64,000 bases of DNA from Cryptomeria japonica (GCF_030272615.1 NC_081412.1:545302202-545366201); one strand, 5' to 3'. Counted from the stretch's first letter, positions 1-12,153 are shown. A program made the numbers and translations. Notes: generated from the sequence alone by a model not told the origin.

Positions 1-153
1 CTCAGAGAAGAAGTTCAAGGGAAGAAAGTTGTGTTGGAATATATCAGTTCAAAAGAGCAATTAGCAAACATCTTCACAAAGCCACTACCAAGGGACACTT
101 TTGAGTATCTCAGAAGCAAGCTAGGGGTCTTACCCATATGTTCTACTCACTGA
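1..153 (+). CDS. COP-A: C-terminal tail of a Ty1/copia polyprotein (partial)
   Basis: The frame is open from base 1 to a TGA at 151-153. It encodes the end of the RNase H domain of a copia polyprotein; the diagnostic string is KEQLANIFTKPLP, followed by a tail ending LGVLPICSTH. In this family RNase H degrades the RNA strand of the RNA/DNA hybrid during reverse transcription in virus-like particles. The rest of the element lies outside the window to the left. No stop interrupts the 50 visible codons. The C-terminal residues differ from those of COP-D and COP-E (LGVLPLHE), so this is a related but different subfamily. The identification is firm; whether the gene is intact cannot be judged. Confidence 0.9.
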   Translation, partial: LREEVQGKKVVLEYISSKEQLANIFTKPLPRDTFEYLRSKLGVLPICSTH

Positions 154-649
154 CTGAGTTCGGTGAAAGCATCAATTCGATGAATCTATAGAATATTATG
201 TGTGGATTGATGCTGATTTATGCACTTTAGAAGGTTTTCTAAAGGTGTGCAAGAAAAAGTGAATAGAGACAAGTTGATCTGATCGAGACTGAGATGTTAC
301 ACAAAAAAGCAAATCACTTCATAGAGAAAGAAATCATGATTTAGTTCTTTTACTTTTTGGCATTGTTGTCAAAGGGGGAGAAGACTAAATGGTTGACGGA
401 ATGGTAAAAGCCCTGAATGATGGAAATAATAGAAGACTAATGATAGGGGGAGTAGATTGCAAAAATGGAGAAGACTAAATGCAAGTCAACAGCTCAGAAG
501 CCTAATGAAAAATGGAGAAGACTTCAAAAGACAACAGATCAAGGATAACAGGAGAAGTCTAACAACAATCTGAATCTGACTCAATTTGAATATTTTGTTG
601 TTATTACCATTTAATTGTTGGTTTTTCCATCAATGCCAAAGGGGGATAT
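154..649 (+). other. COP-A 3' untranslated region with two polypurine tracts
   Basis: No coding sequence. There is a polypurine tract module at 359-380 (ggcattgttgtc followed by aaagggggag) and a second one directly before the LTR at 628-647 (ccatcaatgcc followed by aaagggggat). The second is in the position expected of the primer for plus-strand DNA synthesis. The same two-copy arrangement recurs in NAR-1, NAR-2, COP-D and COP-E. Confidence 0.7.
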
Positions 650-2172
650 TCTTGGCATTACAATAAGAAAGATTGTTGGTATTCCAATATCAGGAGATTG
701 TTGATATTCAAAAAGGATATTGAGAAGGTTGTTGAAGATTATTGATATAACTGAAGAAGGATGATAACTATCTTTATAACATTATTTTGTCATTGATGTC
801 AAGAAATTGATTATCTGATTCAGTATGATGTTGCCATATCTTGAGAAGATTGATTAGAAGAGAATGAAGATGTCGGTAAAAGACACAGAAAGAATGTGAT
901 GAATAAAGAGGAGGAATAAAGTTATTCAATGGGCAACTATTACCGAGTTAGACGATGATGAGATCATGATGTTTAGATTGTTTTTGATATCCTACATATG
1001 TTATTGATTATAAGGTTAATATTATACTATGTAACCGAGTAAAGAACCTAGTCGGTAAACCCTAAGGTTATCGATATTGGTTAATGAAGGTGAAATGTCT
1101 ACCAAGTAAAGTTTAGTATTTATCGAGTTGCAACCGAGTTATGACAGTGCACATGGTATGGATAAAAGCATTATTTAATGAAGGACAATGATTAGCTGGA
1201 GATGTATAAATGATTGGTATGCCATACATGAAGTTTGTTAAGGATCTATGGCAAAGGAAAATCGGCAGGAAGATCTACAACGTAGATTGAACCGCAATAA
1301 CCTTATGCAAGTTCCAAGAAGGGAATGCAAATCCCTAGGTAAGGTAAAATGTTTGCAGATCGTAAGGATACATTGAACCTGGTCAAGTTTGAAGATCTGA
1401 TGGCTAAGATTGATCATGGGAAATGTGATCAAGGAGATTTAGTGGTTAGCAATTGTTTATAAATAAAGAATTGTTGATAAACAATGTATGTGGGCAAGTG
1501 TATGCACAGGGATGCTACATAGTTATTACCGAGCACAGAAGCTTGAAGACCTGTTTGAATAATAAAGTAGAGAGCCCAGTAGAGGGACAAGATAAGTCCT
1601 ATGACTAGATTGTTTTGAGCAAATAAGAATCTACTTTAGCATTTTAGATGTGAAGTTGCAGATAGTTTTTTATTACTGTTATTTTGTAATTGACAGAAAA
1701 TCTCTTAACCGAGTGGACTTAACAGTCTTATTTGTAAACCCTCTAGCAAGGTAACATTCTAAGTGAGTGTTTGAAATCCTTTGACAAGGTCACTTCTAAC
1801 AAAGTGAAGATCCTAACAGATCTGAGGGAAATCTGTTAACCGGGTCACATCTAGCAATGTGTTTGTAATCTTTAACAGGATTTGCTTTTAACCGAGAATA
1901 CTCTAGAAGAGTCTATTTCTTAGTGGGTTTGAAATCCCACAGTGGTTTTTCCCTATTTGGGTTTCCACGTTAAATCTGGTGTTATGAGTGTTATTATGAT
2001 TATGTGTTCATAAGTTTGCATGTTTAGCATTTTTTTGGTTAAGTTGCTGAAGTATAAGTTACCGAGGTTGAATCTATTGATTTTATGGAAGTTTAAGTTT
2101 GTATGATTCACCCCCCCTCTCATCTTGTTAGCTATTGGCATCTGTACTTTACATTAAGTATCAAAACTAACA
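650..2172 (+). repeat. LTR shared by COP-A (as 3' LTR) and COP-B (as 5' LTR)
   Basis: The left edge follows the polypurine tract and reads TCTTGG, a likely mutated TGTTGG. The right edge reads aactaaca and is followed at once by a primer-binding site. The length of 1,523 bp is close to the 1,413 and 1,447 bp of the COP-D and COP-E LTRs. It carries the hairpin GTGGG-N8-CCCAC at 1923-1940 followed by agtggtttttcc, the module seen in the other copia and NAR LTRs here. Because a polyprotein tail precedes it and a PBS plus gag follow it, one LTR serves two elements. Edges are inferred from motifs, so they may be off by a few bases. Confidence 0.7.
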
Positions 2173-2174
2173 AT

Positions 2175-2190
2175 TGGTATAGAGCTTTGG
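2175..2190 (+). promoter_or_regulatory. Primer-binding site of COP-B (initiator-Met tRNA type)
   Basis: The sequence tggtatagagctttgg begins 2 bases after the LTR. It matches the usual plant initiator-tRNA(Met) primer site TGGTATCAGAGC with one C missing. Confidence 0.7.
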
Positions 2191-2236
2191 ACTCTGGAAG
2201 AAAAAGTTTAAAGGTACTTGAGGTAAAGATCCGAAG

Positions 2237-3032
2237 ATGTATAAAAGGGATGCACCAAAGCTGAACAAGTCAAGTTTCTCCACATGGCAGAAAAGGATGA
2301 AGCTACATTTATTAGGAATTGGAGAATATGCAACATATTATCTAGAGAATCATTACATTGCATCGAGCACTAACCCTATGACCTTGGAAGAGATTAAGGC
2401 AAAGCAAGAACATATTCAAGCTATGATTGAAATAACATCAGCATTGACCGACTTAGAGTTTAATGATCTAGAATGCTGTAATGATGCAAAAGCAATGTGG
2501 ACTAAGCTCATATCTGTGTATGGAGGTGATGAACATGTTCAAAGAGCAAAAGTAGATAGTCTAAGAGGACAAATTGAATCCATGAGGATGAATGAAGGTG
2601 AGAACATAACCTAATATAGTACAAGACTAAAGGAGATTGTCAATCAAATTAAAGGAGTAAGTGGAACTATTGAAGAAAAGAATATAACAAGTAAGTTGTT
2701 GAGAACCCTTCTACCAGCTTATGCTATTCGACTCTCTGCAATCAATGAATTGAGGTCTGTACCTAACATGCCAATTTCTTTGGATGCTACTATTGGTAAG
2801 CTACATGCATTTGAGTTAAGTAATTTTGATAATGGTAGGTCTTCGGTAAATAAATTAGAATCTGCATTCAGTTCTTTTCATATTGGTGAATCTGATGATT
2901 ACAATGATAGAATGAGTAAGTACTCTGAAGGGGATCACAGTGGAGCAAGTGAAATATTTCACAAGAACATGGAAAAAGTGCACAAACTGTATGAGGAAAT
3001 CAAGAAGCAAGAAGAATTTGAAGCATTATTAG
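2237..3032 (+). pseudogene. COP-B gag, N-terminal part (broken by stop and insertion)
   Basis: This encodes the capsid-type gag of a copia element. The start ATG at 2237 lies 47 bp after the primer site, the usual spacing. The protein begins MYKRDAPKLNKSSFSTW and carries the copia gag block with VYGGDEHVQRAK around residue 95-105. An in-frame TAA at 2612-2614 (probably CAA, Gln, originally) splits it, and reading then continues in the same frame through LLRTLLPAYAIRLSAI to the insertion of COP-C. The bases 3028-3032 (attag) are the left target duplication. The zinc knuckle lies on the other side of COP-C, at 9394. The gene is dead twice over, by the stop and by the insertion. Confidence 0.85.
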
Positions 3033-3483
3033 TGTTGGTGTAAATAAATATTCATTTTTAATATTATTACACTTCACTTAAGTTAACTTAGGATAATGCA
3101 TCTCTTCATAGTTTGGATTTGAGACACTTAGGGAAGTGTGCACATAGGGATAGAGCTTGTAGGAGAAATTCCACCTTTTGTGGTCTTATTTTGCTGTTAC
3201 ATTGCACATTCGGTGGGTCATCCACCTCTTGTGGAATATTATATTATTTCTCCTACCTACCTCTAGTATTTCTTACCTACCCTTGTTTCTCATTGAGCCA
3301 CATGTCATAATTGTGTGCTCGTACATCCATATGGCCTTGCCTATATAAGCAGGCTTATATTCATTTTATTGATGAATCTAGTTGATCATTTTCATATTGA
3401 TGAGAATATAGTTTGTTCTTGTCATTCTTTTGTCTCTATTTTTATACTTTTCATTGTGCCCTTGATCTTGGCAAAATCTCACA
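3033..3483 (+). repeat. 5' LTR of COP-C
   Basis: 451 bp, bounded by TGTTGG and CTCACA, next to the target duplication on the left and a PBS on the right. Confidence 0.95.
3341..3350 (+). promoter_or_regulatory. TATA box in the COP-C 5' LTR
   Basis: The sequence ctatataagc is a near-perfect plant TATA box in the 3' half of the LTR, where the promoter is expected. The same motif is kept in the 3' LTR at 9192-9199. Function is inferred from position. Confidence 0.6.
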
Positions 3484-3496
3484 TGGTATTAGAGCC
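3484..3496 (+). promoter_or_regulatory. Primer-binding site of COP-C
   Basis: tggtattagagcc directly abuts the LTR. It matches the initiator-Met tRNA primer site with one C-to-T change. Confidence 0.85.
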
Positions 3497-4554
3497 ATTG
3501 GGGCTTCATTGATTGGTTTTTGGAGACATCGTGGAAGGCTTCTATTTTCGGATCTGAGGAACTGCACTTTTTGGAGGCATCTTGGAATGTTTTCAACCTC
3601 ACCATTGTGTCTGAGAGGCTGTTTCCATAAAAATTGAGTATAAATTTGACCTATTTTGGCGAAAATCGATTTTTGGGTGTGGAGGAAATTTTCTGCCCAA
3701 TTCGGGTGGTACGGTATGGAATTTTTGGAATTTTTTCAAAAAATAAAATAAAATTATTTTCTAGTTTGAAAAGATTTTTTGAAAAAAATAAAAATAAAAA
3801 ATTTTGAAAATTATTTTTGGGATCTGTACCTTCTGCCCAGTCAGCAGTGCACAGTCAGCGCCTAGTCAGCAGAACCCAGTCAGCGCCCAGTCAGCACCCA
3901 GTCAGTATTTTCTTTGGAAAGTTTTAGACCCCTCTCCGTTGAGTAGTTTGGATTTTTGGGTCAACTTTGGAGGCCCATAACTTGCTCAATTTTTCTCCTT
4001 TTTGGGTGCAATTTTTTTTGATTTGGGCTAATTTTTTGTGCTCTTCATAGTGGTGTAGTTATTTTCTGGTTTTGGTGCATAGGTGTTTTGGAATTTTTGG
4101 ATTCTCTCAGCTGTACCTATCCAATCCTCAATTTTGCAACTTCAAAGGCCATGTTTGAGCTCATACGACCTCCTTTACAAGTGCCGTTTTTTTTTAAAGT
4201 GCATGTGTTTTCATCTACTTTTATAATCTATGATCAAATTTCAAATATTTTAAGTAGAAATTGTACTTTCAGATATTGGTCTTATTTAGCCTATTTGGTA
4301 CTTGTAAATTGCTTGGATCTTAGTTTATATCTCTTGCATTATTAGTTTGAGTCTCTTTTGGCCTTATTGAGGCAGTTGTAAAATTGAAATCAGAAGTCTA
4401 CTTTGCCATTTTTTGCAAGTGGCCTATTGTACATGCACTAAGTATAAAGTGCCAAATCATCACTTTTGGGGGGGGTTCTTTGATTAAGTGAATTGGGGGG
4501 GGTGTCTTGTGTGATTGTGCCTCTCTTTCCTTGTGCTCTTTCATTTTTGTTGCA
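3497..4554 (+). other. COP-C leader with a short tandem repeat
   Basis: About 1 kb of untranslated leader. At 3836-3906 a unit close to cccagtcagc is repeated about six times with small variations. Two runs of seven to eight G occur at 4469-4476 and 4495-4502. The rest is T-rich and has no coding signal that I can support. Confidence 0.6.
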
Positions 4555-7500
4555 ATGAGTCCTCATAAATTTCCACCTTTAACTCCACATAATTATGCAT
4601 CATGGAAAATTAAAGTATGGAGCAAATTAATGGAAAAAGGTCTCACGCATTACATAGATGGAACAATAGCAATACCACCTAATCGTAAGGCTGATCCTAA
4701 TGCTCAGTTAGAATGGCTCACTAAGAATTGCATGGCTCTTGGAACTTTGCGCAAGTATGTATCAGATGACCTCATCTTTCATATTGAAAAGTGTACTACG
4801 ATCAAAGATGCTTGGGATATGTTTCAGATATTGTATGGTCAAGTTGATGAAATCAGAGGTTATAAAATTGACAATGAGCTCACCAACTTGGATCCCAAGA
4901 GTTTTGATACAATCCAAGATTATGTCACCAAATAAAATGAGCTAAGAGCAAAGCTTAAGGATTGTGGAATTGGCAAAAAGGATGCTCAGTTGATATTCAA
5001 CTTGTTGGACAAGCTTGCACCAGAATATGCAGCATTTGTGTCTAGCTTCCAAACTCATCGTTTGACAATGGGGAGTTCCTATGTTATGTCTTCATTTGAT
5101 GCTTTCACAGAAATGTTGATATTGGAATAATCTAAGTTGTTGAACATGGGGTTTCTCAAGTCTTAAAAGTCCAAGGCTTTGGTCGCTAATCAAGGGAATC
5201 AAGGAAGTCAAGGCAAAGATTCCAACAAGAAGAAGCAATCTAAGTCACAGCCACAACAAGAAAAAGGACAATCATCCTCTCCATCACAAGGCGATTTTTC
5301 ATCCTCTTCCAAGAAGGGGACACCACCTAAGAAGGATAGGCCAACTTGTGCATATTGCAAGAAGTATGGTCATGATGAGCGTCGATGCCACACAAAGCAA
5401 GTTGATGAGTTAACTAATCTTCTTAAGAAAAACAGCATCAACTTGCCATCCGCTTACACAAAGAAGGATTCATCTCCTTCCTCTTCCTCATAGTCTAAGG
5501 GAAAAGGGCAAGCATTTGTGGCTACAACAAATTCTTCACAGCAGTGGATACTTAACTTAGGTGCCTCATATCACATGGGTTCTACAAAGGAGCAGTTTTC
5601 TTCATTGGAGCCATCTAAGGTACCTCACATTTACATAGGTGATGATACGCAAGTAGAGGTTGAAGGGAAAGGTTCAGTTGACATGGATGATGGAACATTT
5701 GAGAATGTTCTCTATGTTCCTAACTTGTCTACCAACCTTCTCTCTATCTACCAAATCACTCACTATGGGAATGGGAAAAAGGTTGAGTTTACACCAAATT
5801 TAGTTGTGGTAAAGGAACTTGATGATGATGCCTTGGTAGCAGTGGGACAAGTCAATGAAAACTCAAGGCTTTATTCATTCTCCCACTGTGTGCCAATTTA
5901 ACCTTCTAGGGCCTTGCTTACTCATTCAAATTCTGAAAGTAAGCTATGGCATGAGCGGCTTGGTCACCTCAACTACCGCTATCTTCAGTAGCTTAGCACT
6001 AAAGACATGGTCACAGGTCTACCTCAAATTAGTTTTTCAGAGGGTGTATGTTCAGGTTGTTCCATGGGCAAGCATCCCAAGGAGAAGTTTGATAAGGGGA
6101 AAGCTTGGAGAGCTTTGGAAGTTCTTCAACTTGTACACAGTGATGTAGCAGGTCCATTTCTAGCACCTTCATTTGGCAAGGCCTGCTATGTCCTCACCTT
6201 CATGGATGACTACTCCCTCTTCACTTGGGTCTACTTTCTCATTCATAAGAGTGAAGTATTTGACAGATTTCAAGACTTCAAGACTCGTGTGGAGAAGCAA
6301 TCCGGGAAAGTGGTCAAGATTCTTCGTATAGATAATGGAAGGGAATATGTGAACAAGAGACTTGAGGATTTTTGTACATTTGAGGGGATTGCTCTTCAAA
6401 ATTCTATAGCATACACTCCATAGTAGAATGGAGTTGTAGAATGCAAGAATAGAACTCTCAAAGAAATGGCTAGCTATATGATTCATGCACATTCTCTTGA
6501 TCCCGCTTTTTGGGCCAAGGCTATCAGTTGTGCCACACACATCCAGAATTGGGTTCCTCACAAAGCTTTGCAAGGTATTACTCCTTTTGAAGCTTGGGCT
6601 GGTAGGAAACCGATTGTGAGACATTTCAGAGTCTTTGGGTGTCCCGCATGGGCTTGCATACCTCCACAGAAACGGAAGGCATTGGAACCACAAAGTTGAC
6701 CTTGCATATTTGTTGGATATCCTGAGGGTGTTAAGGCATATAGATTGATGGATCCTGAGACACATAAGGTGTTCATTGAGAGGAGTGTTCACTTTGAGGA
6801 AAGCTCTCCTAGCTTAGCCTCTCCACCTCCTCCACCTTCCTCCATTGTGGATAGTGATGTTAGTGATTCAGATGATGAGACTCCTTCAACTCTGACTCGC
6901 AGGATTACACCTCTATGGGGTCCACTTGCAGTTGAGGAGCCTTGTTCTCCACCTCCACCTAGACCTTATTGGGCTTGACAGACACTTGAGTCTGCGGGTT
7001 CTCTTGTTGGTGATCCTTCAGATACACAGAGAAATCGATCACAACATCAGGATCTACCACATGCATTCATTGCTACCGCTTCTGATCCACAGCCATTTAG
7101 GGAAGCATCTGGGGTTCCTGAGTGGGACCAAGCTATGGAGGAAGAGTATAGTTCCTTGATGAGGAACAACACATGGGATTTAGTCCATCTCCCTAAGGGG
7201 AGAAAGATGGTTCGATGTAAGTGGATCTATCAGACCAAGTATGCAGCAGATGGTAGTGTGGATAAGTACAAGGCTCGACTTGTTGCTAAAGGTTTCTCCC
7301 AGGTAGTAGGTGTTGACTATACTGAGACCTTTGCACCCATAGCCAACATGAACTCCATTCGCTTTACACTTGCTATTGCTGCAGCTCATGGTTGAGTTGT
7401 ACATCAGATAGATGTGAAGAGTGCTTTTCTTCATGGTGATCTTGATGAGGAGATTTATATGGAGCAGCCATAGGGTTTCATCCAGGATACTTCCTTGGTT

Positions 7501-8620
7501 TGCAGACTAAGGAAATCTCTCTATGGCCTTAAGCAGGCCCCTAGGGCTTGGTATGCCAAGATGGATTCCTTTCTTCTCTCCACAGGGTTCACTAGGTGTC
7601 ATTCCAATCCGAATGTCTATATTTTGCAACAGGATGACTCTCACTTGATACTTGTACTCTATGTTGATGATTTGATCATTACAGGGAGTACTACACCCAT
7701 CATTAGCAGGGTCAAATATGCTTTGCATGATAGATTTGCTATGACTAACTTGGGTCTTTTGCACTACTTTCTCAGGATAGAGATTTCACATTCACCTTCC
7801 AAGATTACACTATCGCAACCCAAGTATGCTCTTGATCTACTTGCATGCTTTCATATGGCTGGTTGTAAGCTTGCCCTGACTCCCTTTCTTTAAGGAGTCA
7901 AGCTTGAGGCTCAGTGTTATTCTCCACCAGTTGATGCCACTTTTTATCGTCAGCTTGTGGGTAGTCTCATCTACTTGACCCATACACACCCTGATATTTC
8001 ATTTGTAGTTGGCATGGTTTCCTGCTTCATGCAGGAACCACATGAGCTTCATTGGAAAGCCGCAAAACGCATCCTTCATTACATCCAAGGTACACATCAC
8101 TATGAGATTCACTATGCAGCAAGCACAGGTTTGCTTGGTTGGTTACACAGATTCCAATTGGGCTGGTGATCTTGATGATCATAAGTCTACTTCTGGTTAC
8201 ATTTTTCACCTTGGTTCAGGCCCCATTTGTTGGCAGAGCAAGAAGCAACATGCTATTGCTCTCTCTTTGACTGAGGCTGAGTATCGAGGTGCTGTTAATG
8301 CAGCGACTGAGACCATTTGGCTCCAATAGATTCTCACAGAGTTTGGGTTCACCACTCCATGACTGACAGTTCTACATTGCAACAATCAGAGTGCTATTGC
8401 AATCTCAAAGAACCTAGTCCAGCACCAGCAAACCAAACACATTGAGATTCATATGCACTATATACGAGAGCTGATTCAAGAGCAGGTCATTGATTTGCAG
8501 TATTGTCCTACAGTGGAGTAGGTTGCTGAAATATTCACCAAACTTTTCACCGAGAGTAAGTTCCAACAGTTGCGAGCTCTCTTGGGGGTGCGGGATGTGT
8601 CATTAGGGGGGGTCAGCTGA
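4555..8620 (+). pseudogene. COP-C gag-pol polyprotein (many stops, one frameshift)
   Basis: Ty1/copia polyprotein of about 1,355 codons in one frame, with at least 14 stops and a single frameshift near 8130-8150. Order: gag from MSPHKFPPLT; CCHC zinc knuckle (CAYCKKYGHDERRC) at 5347-5388; protease at about 5545; pre-integrase zinc region with LWHERLGHLN at about 5945; integrase core with HSD at 6140, RIDNGREY at 6335 and VVECKNRT near 6435; RT with RCKWIYQTKYAADG at about 7213 and YVDD at 7660; RNase H with LTEAEYRG around 8270. The protease motif reads NLGAS instead of DSGAS, so the catalytic Asp is lost. Many stops are changed Gln codons (TAG, TAA). The ATG at 4555 was chosen because the copia gag block starts there. 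It cannot make an active product. Confidence 0.92.
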
Positions 8621-8884
8621 CTTCTCCTTCCTCTCTTATGGGGGGACTTTTTCCTCTTTGAGGTTTTGTCCTTCTTTTAGAGTCTTTTGTACTTTCATCT
8701 CTCTTTTGGGGGGGAGTTTTTTCCCACGGGGTTTTCTCCTTTTCTCCGTTTGTGAAAGATTGCATTGCATAGTTTTTCTTGCATTTGCATATTGTACATG
8801 GGTACCTATCATGGCCTAGTAGACGGGACCCATCTTGCATTGTTGACTTGAGTCTTCATTCCCCTAAGTTGCACTTAAGGGGTG
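8621..8884 (+). other. COP-C 3' untranslated region
   Basis: Contains G-rich runs (8599-8611 and 8708-8714) and a purine-rich stretch cttaaggggtg just before the 3' LTR, the probable polypurine tract. No coding sequence seen. Confidence 0.55.
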
Positions 8885-9335
8885 TGTTGGTGTAAATAAA
8901 TATTTATTTTGGATATTATTACACTTTACTTAAGTTAACTTAGGATAATGCATCTCTTCGTAGTTTGGATTTGAGACACTTAGGGAAGTGTGCACATAGG
9001 GATAGAGCTTGTAGGAGAAATTCCACCTTTTGTGGTCTTATTTTGTTGTTACACTCCACATTCAATGGGTCATCCACCTCTTGTGGAATATTATATTATT
9101 TCTCCTACCTACCCCTAGTATTTCTTACCTACCCTTGTTTCTCATTGAGCCACATGTCATAATTGTGTGCTTGTACATCCATATGGCCTTGCCTATATAA
9201 GTAGGCCTATATTCATTGTATTGATGAATCCAGTTGATCATTTTCATATTGATGAGAATATAGTTTGTTCTTGTCATTCTTTTGTCTCTATTTTTATACT
9301 TTTCATTATGCCCTTGATCTTGGCAAAATCTCACA
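8885..9335 (+). repeat. 3' LTR of COP-C
   Basis: 451 bp, the same length and ends as the 5' LTR, followed by the target duplication attag at 9336-9340. Confidence 0.95.
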
Positions 9336-9340
9336 ATTAG

Positions 9341-12075
9341 CCAGAAGGTTACCGAGAGGAAAAGGTAAGTATAAAGGAAAGTTACCTTTAAAATGTTTCA
9401 ATTGTGATAAAATAGGACATATGGCTTCTAACTGCCCTGACAAAAAATCTAATGAAAAGAAAGAATACCGAGATAACAGGCAGAAAGATAACCAATACAG
9501 AGGACACCGAGACTTTAGAAGGAGAGATAGAAAGACATGTCTAGTAGCAGATGAGGAATCCAACGATGACAAATCTGATGAAACTGATACTGAGGAAGTT
9601 GTTTATGTGGCTATTAAAGATGGATCTGATGAAGAAAGGTATGAAGAAAAAGCCCTAATATCTCACATAAATAATAGTGATTCTTGGATCATAGAGAGTG
9701 GATGCTCACATCATATGATAGGTGATAAACACAAGTTTGTTAAATTAGAAGACTATGATGGAGGCTATGTAAGATTTGGTAATGATGCACCATGTCTAGT
9801 AAAAGGTAAAGGATCTATAATCCTTCTTGATAATGCTAAATGTGATGATGTATACTAGGTTGAAGGTTTGAAATATAATTTGTTGAGTGTAGCACAACTA
9901 AACAATATAGGATACCGAATAGAATTTTAGAAAGGAATTGTCAAATTTCATGACAAGCATGGAAAGTTAGCTGCTACCAGGACACAAACAAAAGGTAATA
10001 CATTTTATCTTGACTCAACTAGGAACAAGTGTCTTTATGCAAAGATAGATGATACCTCGTTATGGCATAAAAGGTTTTGTCATGTAAATTTTGATAATCT
10101 GATCAAAATAAGTAAGAAGCACCAAGTAAGAGGTCTATTGAGTCTTGAAAAACCTGAGAATTCTATGTGCCGAGGATGCCAAATGGGTAAGATAACAAGA
10201 TCAAGCTTTACAAGTAATTCTTACACTTCTAAAGGAATTTTAGATCTAGTACACACTGATCTTTGTGGTCCTATGAAAGTTAAAAGTTATTATGGTGATA
10301 AATATTTCATATTATTTGTGGATGATTACTCAAGGATGATGTCAGTCATGTTTTTAAAAGAAAAATCAGAAGCTTTTCAAATGTTCAAATGGTACAAGGC
10401 AAGAGTTGAAAAGGAAATAGGAAGACAATTGAAATGTCTTAGATCTGATAGCGGAGGAGAATTCACTTCTGATGAATTTAACTTATTCTACAATGATCAT
10501 GGTATAAAGAGGCAAGTATCTGCACCAAGAACACCTCAGCAAAATTGGATAGCCAAGAGAAGAAACAGATCAATTGTGGCTTGTGCAAGAACCCTAATGA
10601 TAGAAAAGAGGGTACCTCAAACATTTTGGAGAGAAGCAATCAACACTGCAGTTTACACCCTGAACCGAGTTCAACTGAAGAAAGGAACTATGAAGACACC
10701 ATATGAGATCTGGTATGACAAGAAACCTAATGTAAGTTACTTTAAAATCTTTGGAGATAGATGCTATGTTCACAAAGATGACAGAAATGGAAAGCTTGAT
10801 CAGAAAAGTGAAGAAGGAACATTTCTTGGTTATTCTTCTAGAAGTAAAGCATTTAAATGTCTGATCAAATCATCTAACAAAATAGTGGAAAGTGCAAATG
10901 TGAAAATTGATTAATTTGCAGAAAGAAATGATTAAGGAAATTCCAAAGAACCAGAAGATTATGAAGAATTTGTTTATGTTCAACTGAGAAGTCCTATCGA
11001 GAATGCTGCTGAAGAAAATGAAGATAATATCCAGTTACCGAGTGATGAAGAAGATCATACAGAACCTACCAAGCCTATATTAGCCAAATATGTCAGGAGA
11101 CATCATGCATCAAGTCAGATTATAGGAGATAAAGATGATCCAGTGATGACAAAAAACAAACCGACATAGAACACATGTCTAATTTTTGAATTTGAACCAA
11201 GAATAGTGAAAGAGGCATTTAACAGTGAAGATTGGGTAAATGCTATGATAGAAGAAATTGATCAAATCAAGAAGAATAACACATGGACACTAATCCCAAG
11301 ACCAAAGGACAAAAATGTAATCGGTACTAAGTGGATTTTCAGAAACAAGCTAAATGAAAATGGTGAGGTCATTCGCAACAAAGCAAGACTAGTTTGCAAA
11401 GGTTATGCTCAAGAAGAAGGAATAGATTATGGTGAGACTTTTGCTCCTGTGGCTAGACTTGAGGGATTAATAACATTGTTGGCATATGCTGCTTTCAAAA
11501 ATTTCAAGTTATATCAAATGAATGTTAAATCTGCATTTTTGAATGGTATACTAGAAGAAGTTTTCATTGAGCAACCTAAAGGATTTGTTGTAGACATGAG
11601 TAAAGATCAGGTATGCAAACTGAACAAAGCCTGATATGGTTTGAAACAAGCACCTAGAGCATGGTATGAAAGACTGCACTCTTATTTAATCAAGATTGGT
11701 TTTATAAGGACAAGTGAAAACAACAATATGTACATGAAGAAAGATGAGAACAATTGAATACTGATCTCAACCATATTTGTTGATGACATTATATTTTGTG
11801 GTAATGACTCCTTATGCAAGAACTTTGGAAATGAAATGTGCAAAGAATTTGAGATGTCACTAATCAGTGAGATAAAGTATTTTGTAGGTTTACAGATATT
11901 GCAAATGAAAGATGAGATTTTCATTACTCAATCCTTGTACATAAATGAAATCTTGAGGAAATTTGGAATGGAGGATTCTAAACAAGTAAGTACTCCTATG
12001 ACTACTAACTGTAAATTATCAAAGAATGATGAATCTGCATCTATTGATAAGGCACATTATCGATCTATGATTTCT
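9341..12075 (+). pseudogene. COP-B gag zinc knuckle, protease, integrase and RT (broken, truncated)
   Basis: This continues the COP-B polyprotein to the right of COP-C. Order: CCHC knuckle (CFNCDKIGHMASNC) at 9394-9435; protease with WIIESGCSHHM at 9685, where the catalytic Asp of DSG has become Glu; pre-integrase zinc region with LWHKRFCHVN near 10060; integrase with HTDLCG near 10255 and RSDSGGEF near 10441; RT with [10 protein letters not shown] at about 11330, YGLKQAPRAWYE at 11636 and FVDDIIF at about 11776. The third catalytic residue of integrase is also gone, since the block reads NWIAKRRNRS where the family has E before RRNR. At least eight in-frame stops occur (for example 9856, 9928, 10912, 11167, 11632, 11755). 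The frame ends at about 12075, before RNase H. Dead element; domain calls are firm. Confidence 0.9.
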
Positions 12076-12153
12076 TCCTATTCCACTTTGGAAACCTACT
12101 ACTGCTGAAGCCCTTTAGCCTTAAATATCCTAAACACAACCATATACAGAGGG

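Larger units (their letters stand above)
3033..9335 (+). mobile_element. COP-C: complete Ty1/copia element with 451-bp LTRs, inserted in COP-B gag
   Basis: This is a full-length 6,303-bp element. The two LTRs are both 451 bp, start TGTTGGTG and end TCTCACA. The target duplication attag is perfect on both sides (3028-3032 and 9336-9340). By eye the LTRs differ at about 17 of 451 positions, near 4 percent. The internal part has PBS, leader, one gag-pol frame and a 3' region. The LTRs do not resemble those of the other copia elements, so this is a separate family. Confidence 0.95.
2173..12080 (+). mobile_element. COP-B: Ty1/copia element, 3' truncated, interrupted by COP-C
   Basis: The order is PBS, gag, protease, integrase, reverse transcriptase, then an abrupt end within the region between RT and RNase H at about 12075. 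Excluding COP-C, one reading frame (with stops) runs from 2237 to about 12075; it changes register across the insertion exactly as the inserted length predicts. Integrase before RT marks it as Ty1/copia. No 3' LTR is visible: the element stops where gypsy gag sequence begins, so the 3' end was lost by deletion or rearrangement. Confidence 0.85.

Noticed and set aside
6169-6792. 207-codon minus-strand frame
   Set aside because: Exactly antisense to the COP-C integrase; a shadow frame.
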